Assembly (NCBI RefSeq): GCF_019991125.1
Contig: NZ_JAGENB010000008.1
Span: 62,001-126,000 of the forward strand
From: Phyllobacterium calauticae
GTDB taxonomy: Bacteria > Pseudomonadota > Alphaproteobacteria > Rhizobiales > Rhizobiaceae
Reading direction: 5' to 3'
Length of the DNA: 64,000 bases
Part shown: piece after piece, positions 37,151 through 45,545 of the stretch
How the letters are laid out: each line of letters begins with the position of its first letter
Numbering within the stretch: the first letter of the stretch is position 1
Program-made: the position numbers and the translations under genes
Notes under the pieces: generated by a model
Database searches by the model: none
What the model saw: only the letters and a program-made list of their open reading frames with translations
Told to the model about the DNA's origin: nothing

Positions 37151-37549
37151 ATGTATCCCGGATACGTACTCGCGCCGGACCATCAATCCTTGCTGGACCA
37201 GCCATCGATGCCACCAACCGAATCCGGCCACAAGACGGAAAAGCGTATTGAAGAACGCAAGCGGACACGCCTGCGCTCAGGAAAGCTTGCAACGCTTGAA
37301 GGCCAGTTTCTGACCGAGTGCCACTTTCACAACATTGCCGGCGGCGGCGCCCGCATCCGCACCGTGGGGCCCTGCACCATTCCCAACCGCTTCTGGCTGT
37401 TCGACGACCAGCATCGCGGGGCGCTGATGACCGAGATTGTCTGGCACCGGGACGGCGACTTCGGCGTGCGCTTCATCGAGGATGCGAATGTGACACCGCT
37501 GAGCGAAGCGGTCCTCAGCGCGCTTGCCGGAAAATACTATTCCCTGTGA
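37151..37549 (+). CDS. PilZ domain protein
   Basis: Small protein of 132 residues with a PilZ-like domain. The c-di-GMP motif RxxxR is present (R36-R40 in RKRTR) followed by a second motif NxAxxG (N61, A63, G66), where Ser is replaced by Ala. The strands ALMTEIVWHRDGDFGVRFIED are typical of PilZ. The start is uncertain: ATG at 37151 or 37208, neither with a good ribosome site. It is transcribed toward the flagellar genes on the opposite strand, and its stop is 6 bases from the convergent neighbour, suggesting a motility link. Confidence 0.7.
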   Translation: MYPGYVLAPDHQSLLDQPSMPPTESGHKTEKRIEERKRTRLRSGKLATLEGQFLTECHFHNIAGGGARIRTVGPCTIPNRFWLFDDQHRGALMTEIVWHRDGDFGVRFIEDANVTPLSEAVLSALAGKYYSL

Positions 37550-37555
37550 GGTGGA

Positions 37556-38041
37556 TCAGGGTGCCGCGGGTGCCTGCCGCTGCAGGCCCTTGGTGTTCTG
37601 GTCGCGGATTTCCTTGGCGGTGATGTAGTTGAACTGTTCGACCAGAAGATCGCGCACCAGCGGTTCGGGGAATTTCGCGTTGACCCCGTCGATGACCGAT
37701 TGCTTGACGCTGGCAAATTCAACCTTCTGTACGTCTTTCACGTCGGAAAAGCGGCCATAGAACTGGCGGAAGATTTCATCATTGATGAACGGCGCAACAG
37801 GCACGGTGACGGAGGCCTTGACGCGGCTGTCGAGCGTGTAGCCGAGCTGCACCACGATATAGCCTTCCACTGCCCCGTCCAGAATGATCGGGACACTGAA
37901 ACTGTCGGTCTTGCCGAAATCGAGCACATCCTTGCTCTGCGACGACACAGCTGCCGTCGCCGAATTCTGCCACACGGCAAAATACAGCGATCCCAGCGCC
38001 ACGCCGCAGATCCAGAGGCCGATCAGGACAATACGGATCAT
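37556..38041 (-). CDS. Single-pass membrane protein at the end of the flagellar cluster
   Basis: Protein of 161 residues with one N-terminal membrane segment (LIGLWICGVALGSLYFAVW, about 5-24) and a soluble, probably periplasmic remainder rich in beta strands. I do not recognise a named family; the layout (short tail, one membrane helix, 130-residue soluble part) resembles FliL superficially. Its ATG overlaps the preceding gene by 4 bases (38038-38041), so it is co-translated with the FlgN-like gene and is part of the flagellar operon. Confidence 0.6.
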   Translation of the reverse strand: MIRIVLIGLWICGVALGSLYFAVWQNSATAAVSSQSKDVLDFGKTDSFSVPIILDGAVEGYIVVQLGYTLDSRVKASVTVPVAPFINDEIFRQFYGRFSDVKDVQKVEFASVKQSVIDGVNAKFPEPLVRDLLVEQFNYITAKEIRDQNTKGLQRQAPAAP

Positions 38042-38475
38042 GCGCCTTGCCCGTTCCTCATCTGCTGGGCGGTATAGGTGCCGTCGGCTTCCTGCGTTTC
38101 CAGCGCATCCCGGATGAGGCCGGTCAGCTCGGTCACGGCACGCAGATGCAGCTTGATGGCATCACAATTGCGGTCCAGCTTCTGCTTCAAGGCATCCAGC
38201 ACCGGCTGCAGCGATTTCAGCGCCGGTACGCCGGCAGTTTTCGCGGCCTTGTTCATCGCCTTGTTGAAATCGCGCAGGCCACGGCTCTTGTGCGAGTTGA
38301 TTTCGGCAAGATCGATGGTCTCGCCATCGAGCAGCAGTTTGGTTTCGCGCTCGACGACCTCTTCGAGGCGCTTGATGGCAAAGAGCACAGGCTCAAGCGC
38401 CGGTTCGACCTCAGGTACAAGGGGAGCGTGTTCGATCACGGTGCCGTTCTCTTCATTATCGTTGACTATATCCAT
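38038..38475 (-). CDS. FlgN-like flagellar export chaperone
   Basis: Helical protein of 145 residues. It has the FlgN-type layout of long amphipathic helices (AIKRLEEVVERETKLLLDGE; INSHKSRGLRDFNKAMNKA; KLHLRAVTELTGLIRDAL), comparable in size to FlgN, the chaperone for FlgK and FlgL. I chose the ATG at 38475 because GGAGG lies 8 bases upstream; an ATG two codons earlier is too close to that site. It lies between the FlgJ-like gene and the membrane protein. The assignment rests on size, helices and context, not on a firm motif. Confidence 0.5.
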   Translation of the reverse strand: MDIVNDNEENGTVIEHAPLVPEVEPALEPVLFAIKRLEEVVERETKLLLDGETIDLAEINSHKSRGLRDFNKAMNKAAKTAGVPALKSLQPVLDALKQKLDRNCDAIKLHLRAVTELTGLIRDALETQEADGTYTAQQMRNGQGA

Positions 38476-38501
38476 ATTCATTTCCTCCAATCTTGCCGGC
38501 A

Positions 38502-39062
38502 TCAGCCCCGTTTGATCGCGTCAAGAGGTTTCGTCGTCTTCAATTGCTTGTGAATGAGTTGCCGTTCGATCTGGTACAAAATGACATTCGGGTCCGGGGT
38601 CTGATCGCCGGAGACCGCAGGCGCGGCGCTCGCCGCCGCGCTTTTCGCCTTGTTGGCGCTTTGCTGTTCCAGCATCCGCGCCACGCCGATGCCACCGGCA
38701 TCGGCCATCTGCTTGGCCACCGCCTCCGCCATCATCGATTTCCAGTAATCACCGGCAATGCCCTTGCCGAACACGGCCTGGTTGTCGCCGGTGAACATGG
38801 ATTCGACAAAGGACTGCAGCATGAACGACTCGAATTTCTTGTAGGCGGGGTTCGGTGCGCCCGGCGCGCTGGTGCTGCCGATGGAAACCGTTGGTGTCCC
38901 GGCCTGCTGGATGGACGCGAATGTCTCGCGCGACAGCCGTGTCTGGGCTTCGACACGCGCCGCGGCAAGGCTGCGAAACTTCTCGACCGACGCCTGCAGG
39001 GTTGCCGGATCGGCTGCATTGGCAACATCCAGCACCAGATCGGAAGGTGGATTAATGGCCAT
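38502..39062 (-). CDS. flgJ: FlgJ-type rod-binding protein (CheL-like)
   Basis: Protein of 186 residues with the rod-binding domain in its middle (KKFESFMLQSFVESMF and GIAGDYWKSMMAEAVAKQMA, GGIGVARML, about 75-135). It lacks the muramidase half of enterobacterial FlgJ, as is common in alphaproteobacteria, where the hydrolase is separate (see the transglycosylase at 49.4 kb). It scaffolds rod assembly in the periplasm. It precedes the FlgN-like gene. Confidence 0.8.
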   Translation of the reverse strand: MAINPPSDLVLDVANAADPATLQASVEKFRSLAAARVEAQTRLSRETFASIQQAGTPTVSIGSTSAPGAPNPAYKKFESFMLQSFVESMFTGDNQAVFGKGIAGDYWKSMMAEAVAKQMADAGGIGVARMLEQQSANKAKSAAASAAPAVSGDQTPDPNVILYQIERQLIHKQLKTTKPLDAIKRG

Positions 39063-39111
39063 CGGTCACTGTCCCATCGTGTTTCATGCTTCGTACCTTA
39101 CCGCGCCAAAC

Positions 39112-39522
39112 TTACGGGAGGCTTGTGCCGCCAACGATTGTATGGATGACATATTCCTCGATTTCCTCGGCAGCAGCAGCCCGTTCCATCGCCTGTTCCA
39201 GCTGGCGCAGGCGGTCGCACAGAATATCGATGGTGCGCGACACCGCCAAAAGATCGCGCTTTTCCCGCACCATCTGTTCGGACAGGCCCGCCTGCTTCGC
39301 CTTGTTGGTTTCCAGCCGTTTCATGACGAGATCGGGCGGGACGATCCCCGCGCCGTTCTCGAAGCGGTCGTTCTGCATCCTGAACAGTGCCGTATTCTCT
39401 TCCGCGATGGCCGAGGACTGCGCATTCAGGCGCGCCAGCGCCATCTCGTGCCGGGCCTTGGTCAGCCGCTGCAGTTTGATCATTCCGCGCAGGGATTGGC
39501 GCGAACCCGGCCTGATGCTCAT
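39112..39522 (-). CDS. Coiled-coil flagellar protein, FliJ-like
   Basis: Protein of 136 residues dominated by charged heptad-like helices (RLTKARHEMALARLNAQSSAIAEEN; MVREKRDLLAVSRTIDILCDRLRQLEQAMERAAAAEEIEEY). Size and coiled-coil layout match FliJ, the stalk protein of the export ATPase. No sequence motif is decisive. It begins one base after fliR ends on the same strand, so it belongs to the export-gate operon. Confidence 0.5.
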   Translation of the reverse strand: MSIRPGSRQSLRGMIKLQRLTKARHEMALARLNAQSSAIAEENTALFRMQNDRFENGAGIVPPDLVMKRLETNKAKQAGLSEQMVREKRDLLAVSRTIDILCDRLRQLEQAMERAAAAEEIEEYVIHTIVGGTSLP

Positions 39523-39523
39523 G

Positions 39524-40282
39524 TCAGAAGTTCCGTAGGTAAGTGCCGGCCTCGCTGGTGAAGAAGCGCAGGAGATCCGGCATGCTGAAATAGAGAAGCA
39601 TCAAGCCTCCGGCGAGAACGAACGGCATGGAGATGAAGTAGACGGGAATGGTCGGTGTCAGCTTGTTGATCAGCCCGACCGCAATATTCACCACAATGGC
39701 GAAGACAATGAACGGCGCGGCGATGCGGATGGTGCTGAAGAAGGCCTTGGACAGCGTATCGGTGAGGTTGACCATGGCAGTCGCGGGCTGGAATACCCCA
39801 TCCACCGGAATGGCCGAATAGGATGAAAGCAGGGCGCGCAGCACCTCGAGATGCAGATCCATCACGAAGAACATGAGCAGTGCCGACAAGGTGACGATGG
39901 TGGCGATGGCGGCCTGCGGCTCCTCCGATTCGATGCCCGCCCCCGGCGCGCCGGAATAGCCCGTCGCCATGGCGATGGTGTTGGCCATGAACTGCAGGGC
40001 CCAGAAATACATGCGCGCCAGGATACCGATCAGCGCGCCCACGACGGCTTCGATAAGGATGATGCGCATCAGCACCAGCGGCGCGGCATTGGCCACGGGC
40101 GCCATCTGCTTGAACACCAGCGGCACCACCATCAGCGAACAGGTCAGGGCGAGAAACAGCCTTATCTGCATGGGAATGCGCGGACTGGAAATGCCCGGCA
40201 TGATCAGAAGGCACGAGCCGACGCGGGCGAACACCAGAAAGGCGGCGATCACCATGTCGCTGAGCGCCAGGTTTTGCAGCAT
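39524..40282 (-). CDS. fliR: Flagellar export gate protein FliR
   Basis: Inner-membrane component of the flagellar type III export gate, 252 residues with six hydrophobic segments. FliR features are FLVFARVGSCLLIMPG near the N terminus, the conserved GYSGAPGAGIESEEPQ-like segment in the middle and the KLTPTIPVYFISMPFVLAGGL region near the C terminus (compare LNPQMNVF/MPIKI in relatives). It follows flhA by 11 bases. Confidence 0.9.
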   Translation of the reverse strand: MLQNLALSDMVIAAFLVFARVGSCLLIMPGISSPRIPMQIRLFLALTCSLMVVPLVFKQMAPVANAAPLVLMRIILIEAVVGALIGILARMYFWALQFMANTIAMATGYSGAPGAGIESEEPQAAIATIVTLSALLMFFVMDLHLEVLRALLSSYSAIPVDGVFQPATAMVNLTDTLSKAFFSTIRIAAPFIVFAIVVNIAVGLINKLTPTIPVYFISMPFVLAGGLMLLYFSMPDLLRFFTSEAGTYLRNF

Positions 40283-40293
40283 CGATCAAGGCC

Positions 40294-42384
40294 TCACGAG
40301 ATCGTGCCGAGCGAACGCACTTCGACGCCACGGGCAATCTCCACATGGGACAGCACGGACAGCGTGGCGAACAGCCGCTCGATGATCATGCGGATGTAGG
40401 GGCGCGCTTCCGGCGACGCGACGAGCACGAAGCGCTCGCCCGCGTCCAGATGCTTGCGGATCGCGGTGCTGGCTTCGGTGCCGAACTGTTCGAGCAGGCG
40501 CGGATCGATGTCGAACTCGACGATTTCGCCCTTGGCATCGCGCTTGAGGCTCTGGTGGAACACCATGTCCCAGCGGTTGCCGAGGCGCAGCACGCTGAGC
40601 ACGCCATTATCCGCCAGATCGCCGCAGATCTGCTGCGACATGCGCATGCGCACATGCTCGACGATCATTTCCGCACGGCGGATATGCGGCGCGACTTCCG
40701 CGATGGCTTCCAGGATCAGGTTGAGATTGCGGATCGACACGCGCTCCGACAGCAGCAGCTTGAGCACGGCCTGCAGGCCGGAATAGGACAGGTGCACGGG
40801 GCAGATATCGTCAAGCAGCTTGCGGTATTCCGGGCCGAGCCGGTCGAGCAGCGCGCGCATGTCCTTGTAAGACAGGAGCTGCGCCAGGTTGTTGCGGACG
40901 ATCTCGCTCAGGTGCGTCAGCAGCACCGAGAGATTGTCGACGGTCATGTAGTTGTCGCGCTTAAGATCGGCGGCAAAGGTTTCCGGCACCGAATAGGCCT
41001 TCATGCCGAAGGCCGGTTCCCGCACCTCTTCGCCGGGAATTTCGGGAATGGGCCGGTCGCCCGGGATGACCAGGATTTCACCGACGCGCAGCTCCTGCGA
41101 GACCACAACGGTGCCGTGGATCTTGATGCGGTACACCTTCGGCGGGATGAGGAAGTCATCCGTGACCTTGATCTCGGGCACCACGAAGCCGTATTCGGTG
41201 GCGAACTTCTTGCGCATCTTGTTGACGCGGTGCGCCAGTTCCAGCTGCGAGGCCATCAGGCGGGTCGACAGCTGCTTGCCGAGGCACAGCTCGATCTGCG
41301 CCGTTTCGAGCGAGGCGCGGACGGAATTGCGATCCTCGTCCTCCGCCTCTTTCTTCCTCTGGTTCTGTTCGGCCACGGCCGCCGCCGCCGCCCGAGCGAT
41401 CTTGCGCGGAACGGCAATGCCGATGGCGACGAGACCAAAGGCGAGAACGAAGAAGGGAAAGGAAGGCAGACCCGGCAGGACACCCAGCACGAACAGCAGC
41501 AGCGCGGCAACGAACAGAGCCTTGGGATAGGCCCCGAGCTGGCCGAAGACGGCCTTGTCGGTGGAACCGCGCGTGCCGCCCTTGGACACCAGCAGGCCTG
41601 CGGCCAGCGAGACGATCAGCGCCGGAATCTGCGTGACCAGACCGTCACCGACGGAAAGCTTGGTGAAGACGTCGGCCGCTTGGCTGACTTCCATGCCGTG
41701 GCGGGTGACGCCGATGATGATGCCGCCGAAAATATTGACGGCGGTGATGATCAGGCCGGCGATGGCATCGCCGCGCACGAATTTCGATGCACCGTCCATC
41801 GAACCGAAAAAGGCGCTTTCCTCTTCCAGCTCGCGGCGGCGGTGCTGCGCTTCCTTTTCGTCGATCAGGCCGGAGGAAAGATCCGCATCGATTGCCATCT
41901 GCTTGCCGGGAATGGCATCGAGCGTGAACCGTGCGCCGACTTCCGCGATGCGCGTGGCGCCCTTGGTGATGACGAGAAAATTGACGATGATCAGGATGGC
42001 AAAGACCACGAGGCCGATGACGAAGTCGCCGCCCATGACGAACTGGGAGAAACCGTGGATCACCTGCCCGGCGGCGGCATAGCCTTCATCGCCGTGGGTG
42101 AGGATGACGCGGGTTGTCGCGATGTTGAGCGACAGGCGCATCATGGTGGCAATCAGCAGGACCGTCGGGAATGCCGAGAAATCGAGCGGGCGCTGGATCC
42201 ACAGGGACACCATGAGAATGAGAACCGAGAGCGCAATGGAAAAGGCCAGGCCGATATCGAGCACCATCGGCGAGACGGGCAGAAAGAGCACGGTCAGAAT
42301 GATGACGATGCCAAGCGCCAGCCCGACATCGCTGCCGGTCAGATAGCCCTTGTCGCCCAGTTTCTTTACGGCAGCCTGTTGCAC
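40294..42384 (-). CDS. flhA: Flagellar export gate protein FlhA
   Basis: Largest export-gate protein, 696 residues. The N-terminal half has eight membrane segments with the FHIPEP-type signature region ([36 protein letters not shown]); the C-terminal cytosolic domain (from about 350) forms the nonameric ring that docks chaperone complexes. It has its own upstream region of nearly 600 bases that separates it from fliQ, carrying a candidate FtcR box 35 bases before the ATG and a palindromic repeat pair. Confidence 0.95.
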   Translation of the reverse strand: MQQAAVKKLGDKGYLTGSDVGLALGIVIILTVLFLPVSPMVLDIGLAFSIALSVLILMVSLWIQRPLDFSAFPTVLLIATMMRLSLNIATTRVILTHGDEGYAAAGQVIHGFSQFVMGGDFVIGLVVFAILIIVNFLVITKGATRIAEVGARFTLDAIPGKQMAIDADLSSGLIDEKEAQHRRRELEEESAFFGSMDGASKFVRGDAIAGLIITAVNIFGGIIIGVTRHGMEVSQAADVFTKLSVGDGLVTQIPALIVSLAAGLLVSKGGTRGSTDKAVFGQLGAYPKALFVAALLLFVLGVLPGLPSFPFFVLAFGLVAIGIAVPRKIARAAAAAVAEQNQRKKEAEDEDRNSVRASLETAQIELCLGKQLSTRLMASQLELAHRVNKMRKKFATEYGFVVPEIKVTDDFLIPPKVYRIKIHGTVVVSQELRVGEILVIPGDRPIPEIPGEEVREPAFGMKAYSVPETFAADLKRDNYMTVDNLSVLLTHLSEIVRNNLAQLLSYKDMRALLDRLGPEYRKLLDDICPVHLSYSGLQAVLKLLLSERVSIRNLNLILEAIAEVAPHIRRAEMIVEHVRMRMSQQICGDLADNGVLSVLRLGNRWDMVFHQSLKRDAKGEIVEFDIDPRLLEQFGTEASTAIRKHLDAGERFVLVASPEARPYIRMIIERLFATLSVLSHVEIARGVEVRSLGTIS

Positions 42385-42418
42385 AGCATTCTCCTATGAT
42401 CACAGCAAGCATAGGGAG

Positions 42419-42434
42419 CGAAGCTTACGCGAAG
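42419..42434 (-). promoter_or_regulatory. Candidate flagellar (FtcR-type) box upstream of flhA
   Basis: The minus strand reads CTTCGCGTAAGCTTCG here, followed by CTATG 5 bases on. The same core occurs upstream of fliF, flgE and flgB. It lies 35 bases before the flhA ATG. Confidence 0.5.
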
Positions 42435-42770
42435 CCAAAGCGGCCACGCTGACCGGTTGCCACGCCCGCTTTCGCGTCTGGCTGTTGAAAGGTGGGAAAG
42501 ACGGGCGGTCCCTTGGAACGCGGGTCTTGGGTATTCTGGTATGCTATGCTTGCGATCCTGGGGACCACCCGCCCCGGCAACCGGTTTCGCTCAATGCGGC
42601 ATCATTGAACGCTCCCTCTCCGGCCGCACAGGTTTTCTTCCCTGCGAGGCCGAAGCGCCGGTCCTTTCCCGACTTTCGAAAGTTTCCGGAAGCATTCCCG
42701 CCGGAAAGGACAGGGATGAGAATAATGCGGGTTGGGAGAACGTGGATAAGTTTCATCCAAATCACGCTTT
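42435..42770. other. Non-coding stretch between flhA promoter and repeat pair
   Basis: About 335 bases without a supported gene. It contains an imperfect long-range inverted repeat, GGGCGGTCCC (42503-42512) with GGGACCACCCGCCC (42561-42574). GGACCACCCGCCC is also found in the hairpin after emrB (4417-4429). No protein similarity is evident in any frame. Confidence 0.5.
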
Positions 42771-42928
42771 ACCCCCCTCTGGGCTGCCGCCCATCTCCCC
42801 CACAAGGGGGGAGATCAGCTGTCAGGATTGTTTCAGCCAATCTTCAACATTGAGAATAGCGCGAAAACGTTCATGCCAATGTGATCTCCCCCCTTGTGGG
42901 GGAGATGTCCGGCAGGACAGAGGGGGGT
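42771..42928. repeat. Pair of inverted 47-base palindromic repeats between fliQ and flhA
   Basis: Positions 42771-42817 and 42882-42928 are reverse complements at 43 of 47 positions, separated by 64 bases. Each unit has two hairpins: a small one, GGGC-TGCC-GCCC in the left copy and GTCC-TGCC-GGAC in the right, and a larger one, ATCTCCCCC-ACAA with GGGGGAGAT. All four differences fall in the small stem and keep its base pairs. The form resembles dispersed palindromic repeats known from Rhizobiales intergenic regions. Confidence 0.85.
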
Positions 42929-42973
42929 GAAAATACCTATGCCTCTTGCGTCACCACACCACGCACCAAAGGC

Positions 42974-43240
42974 TCAAAAGCCCTTTTCGATCCGCGAATA
43001 GGTGAGCAGGGTCAGCGTGTTGATCTGCGAGCCGACGAAGGGGGCGGTCAGCGCAAGCACAGCGAGAATGACGATGATCTTCGGCACGAAGGTCAGCGTG
43101 ACTTCCTGGATTTGGGTCAGGGCCTGAAACAGGGCAATGATGACGCCCGCCAGCATGGCGGCGCCGACGGCCGGGCCGGCGGCGACAATCACCGTCCAGA
43201 TCGCCTGGTTGACGATGTCGAGCGCATCGGCCTCATTCAT
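42974..43240 (-). CDS. fliQ: Flagellar export gate protein FliQ
   Basis: Small export-gate protein of 88 residues with two membrane hairpin segments (VIVAAGPAVGAAMLAGVIIALFQ and ILAVLALTAPFVGSQIN). The motif FQALTQIQEVTLTFVPKI is diagnostic for FliQ/SctS. It is the last gene of the flgE-to-fliQ run, 16 bases after flgD. A gap of nearly 600 bases holding repeats separates it from flhA. Confidence 0.93.
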   Translation of the reverse strand: MNEADALDIVNQAIWTVIVAAGPAVGAAMLAGVIIALFQALTQIQEVTLTFVPKIIVILAVLALTAPFVGSQINTLTLLTYSRIEKGF

Positions 43241-43256
43241 GGTCGGCGGCGGGCTG

Positions 43257-43655
43257 TCAACTGACGACGATGCCGGCGGTGATCGGCAGTGTGGCCCCGC
43301 CCTTGAGCGTGGCGATCATGCCGTCGCTGTAGATCTTGACCGATTCCACCACGCCGGTGACCTTGCCGTCGGCGCTGGTGACGGTCTTGCCGATAATGCC
43401 ATCCGCCTGGGAAAGCGAGGCGCTGGCAAGAATCTGGTCGAGTTTCTTGTTCATCAGCGTCGCCTGCTCGACATTGGAGAACTGGGCGAGCTGCGCAACG
43501 TATTGCGTGCCGTCCATCGGCTGCGTCGGGTCCTGGTTCTTCATCTGCGCGACGAGCAGCTTCAGGAAGGACTGATAGTCGACGCTCGGTCCGCCGGTCT
43601 TGGACGTATCCGGAGTGGTGCCGGTCGACGATCCTACGGAAGATGTGGTGGTCAT
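43257..43655 (-). CDS. flgD: Hook assembly scaffold FlgD (short form)
   Basis: Hook-capping protein of 132 residues. The conserved FlgD N-terminal region is clear (DYQSFLKLLVAQMKNQDP, then PMDGTQYVAQLAQFSNVEQ, about 26-66). It lacks the Fn3/TTR-like C-terminal domain of the 230-residue enterobacterial protein, as in other Rhizobiales. It overlaps flbT by 4 bases. Confidence 0.92.
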   Translation of the reverse strand: MTTTSSVGSSTGTTPDTSKTGGPSVDYQSFLKLLVAQMKNQDPTQPMDGTQYVAQLAQFSNVEQATLMNKKLDQILASASLSQADGIIGKTVTSADGKVTGVVESVKIYSDGMIATLKGGATLPITAGIVVS

Positions 43656-44092
43656 GCGATTGCCTCCGGCCGGTTTGGTTGATCCGAATGGGTGGGATGA
43701 ATGGTTTCAAGCTCGCCGGAGAGGATTTGCGCCTCCAGCGGATAGAGCAGCCGTATGGCCTTGAGCGCCTCGAACACCCGATCGTTGCAGACGATCTCGT
43801 CGATCAGCTTCAGCTCCTTGAGCATCAGCGGATTTTCGAAGGTGGCCAGCAGGTTTGCCAGCATGCGCTTGAAGGTGACGCTGGCTTCATGCCTGATCAG
43901 CGGATTGATCAGCATGATCTGTGCGGCGTAATAGAGCTGGCGCAGCGGTGTCGTCGTCTCGTCCGCCTGCAGGACGTGGCTCTCGAGCAGGAACGTCACA
44001 TCGTTGAGAAACTCGAGGGAAACCTTGCGGTCTGCGCAAAGGATAGCACCGTTGATATAGACTTTCTCGCCGGCGCGCAGGGTGATTTTCAT
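43652..44092 (-). CDS. flbT: Flagellin mRNA regulator FlbT
   Basis: Post-transcriptional regulator of flagellin synthesis, 146 residues. FlbT features include LRAGEKVYINGAILCADRK at the N terminus and LYYAAQIMLINPLIRHEA in the middle. In Caulobacter FlbT destabilises flagellin mRNA; in Brucella it acts positively. It lies between flaF and flgD with a 4-base overlap to flgD and only 5 bases after flaF. Confidence 0.92.
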   Translation of the reverse strand: MKITLRAGEKVYINGAILCADRKVSLEFLNDVTFLLESHVLQADETTTPLRQLYYAAQIMLINPLIRHEASVTFKRMLANLLATFENPLMLKELKLIDEIVCNDRVFEALKAIRLLYPLEAQILSGELETIHPTHSDQPNRPEAIA

Positions 44093-44097
44093 GGTGT

Positions 44098-44442
44098 TCA
44101 GATCCCGTCCCGAATGGTTCTGGTGATCTCGATAATGCCGTCATAGTCGGTCGACCGGCCCTGGCGGATCTCTTCAAGCTCCTTGAGGATATAGATGCCG
44201 ATCGAGATCAGCGATGCCCGCAATTGCGGCGGCAGGCCGTTTTCCGGGCTGCCGAGATCTTCGATCACGATCACCCACAGGCGCGAGGTGAAATGCACGG
44301 CTTCGATGCCCTTGAAGGAATAGGCGCCCTCGTCGCGCGCTTCCTCCAGCATCATGATCGACTGGTCGAACAGCGAGCGTTCGCGCTCCTTGGCGCTGGC
44401 AGCGCCGTCATCCATGATGTCGTTGTATCGGGCCTGGTACAT
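44098..44442 (-). CDS. flaF: Flagellar biosynthesis regulator FlaF
   Basis: Partner of FlbT in controlling flagellin synthesis, 114 residues. The conserved segment ARDEGAYSFKGIEAVHFTSRLWVIVIEDL and LPPQLRASLISIGIYILKE identify FlaF. I chose the ATG at 44442, with GGAAAG 6 bases upstream; an in-frame ATG 12 codons earlier would approach flgL. It is followed closely by flbT. Confidence 0.92.
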   Translation of the reverse strand: MYQARYNDIMDDGAASAKERERSLFDQSIMMLEEARDEGAYSFKGIEAVHFTSRLWVIVIEDLGSPENGLPPQLRASLISIGIYILKELEEIRQGRSTDYDGIIEITRTIRDGI

Positions 44443-44493
44443 ATGTCTTTCCGGTATCGGCGCAGACGGGCACGGCAACCGCGCCCGCTACAG

Positions 44494-45543
44494 CTATTTC
44501 AGGTAGTTGAGCAGGCTCAGGCTCTGCAGCTTGACGGTCAGGGCGTAGGAAGCCTCGATCTGCGTGGAGAGTGCATGCACGCGGTTCGCCGCCTCATAGG
44601 GATCGACGGCCTCCAGATCGAGAACGGAGCTGTTGAGCACCTTGATCTGCACGGTCAGGCGATCCGTCGCATCCTTGGTCCGCGCCTGGGCATCACCCAG
44701 AAACGCCTGTGCGCCGGTCAGCGAGGTGACGGCCTGGGTTGTCGTGGAGATCGCCTTGTCCATGACCGCATCGAAAGCGCCCTGGTTCAAGCCGATATTG
44801 CTCAGTTCGGCAACCATGGTGTAGCTCAACGCCATCTGCCGGAACCCGGCATTGTTGGCACTGACCGAAGTCTCGGCCAGCTCCGTCGGCGCGATCCGGC
44901 TTTTGACGACGGTGTCTGACGCGGACGACCAGTTGCTGGACCACGAGCCGGCGCTGAACTGGGCGGTCATCGTGGTGTCGAGGAAGGTCTTCATCTGATC
45001 GGCGGTGATGTTCTTCACCTGCGGATCGGTCATGGGAAAGCCGAACTGCGTCTGGAAAGCTGTCTGGATGGCTGCGCGCGCCGGACTGCCGGCGGCGTAG
45101 TAGTCGTCCATCGGCTGCACGTCCGTGTTCACGCCGGCAAAGACATACTCGCCATTGTAGTTGGTGTTGGCGAGGCCGGTCATGGTCTGCAGACCGCTTT
45201 TCGCCTTGTCCAGGGCAACCGAATGACCGTCGGACGAACCGCGCAGCGCCGTCACGGTGCCGAGAAAATCCGTCGCGCCCTTGACCATATTGCCAAGCGC
45301 ATTCTGCGATGTCGTCATGCGCTGGCCGATCAGGTTGTTGGTTTCGGTCAGAACCGTCAACCGGTCGAACTCCTTGCGCAGGGAGATGGACTGGCCCGTC
45401 CGGCTGCCGAGTGCGAGACCGGTGTCGGACACGAATCCGGTGGTCGACTCTTCCTTTGCCTTGATCAGGTCGGCCTGCGCCTTGGCCAGGATATTCCGGG
45501 TGGAATTGGCCAGCATGTAAGATGAAATCGATTGGGTTTTCAT
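44494..45543 (-). CDS. flgL: Hook-filament junction protein FlgL
   Basis: HAP3, 349 residues, exported to join hook and filament. The N terminus (ISSYMLANSTRNILAKAQADLIKAKEE) and C terminus (YALTVKLQSLSLLNYLK) have the flagellin-like heptad helices, and the second half has LTVQIKVLNSSVLDLEAVDPYEAANRV, typical of FlgL. It follows flgK by 2 bases. Confidence 0.9.
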   Translation of the reverse strand: MKTQSISSYMLANSTRNILAKAQADLIKAKEESTTGFVSDTGLALGSRTGQSISLRKEFDRLTVLTETNNLIGQRMTTSQNALGNMVKGATDFLGTVTALRGSSDGHSVALDKAKSGLQTMTGLANTNYNGEYVFAGVNTDVQPMDDYYAAGSPARAAIQTAFQTQFGFPMTDPQVKNITADQMKTFLDTTMTAQFSAGSWSSNWSSASDTVVKSRIAPTELAETSVSANNAGFRQMALSYTMVAELSNIGLNQGAFDAVMDKAISTTTQAVTSLTGAQAFLGDAQARTKDATDRLTVQIKVLNSSVLDLEAVDPYEAANRVHALSTQIEASYALTVKLQSLSLLNYLK

Positions 45544-45545
45544 CG

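Noticed and set aside
40345-42399. Open frame of 684 codons on the plus strand
   Set aside because: It is the antisense of flhA and is dominated by His, Asp, Gly and Arg, a typical shadow composition.
42457-42930. Possible 157-residue protein in the fliQ-flhA gap
   Set aside because: It runs through the palindromic repeats, lacks a ribosome site and matches no family I know. The region is better read as non-coding.
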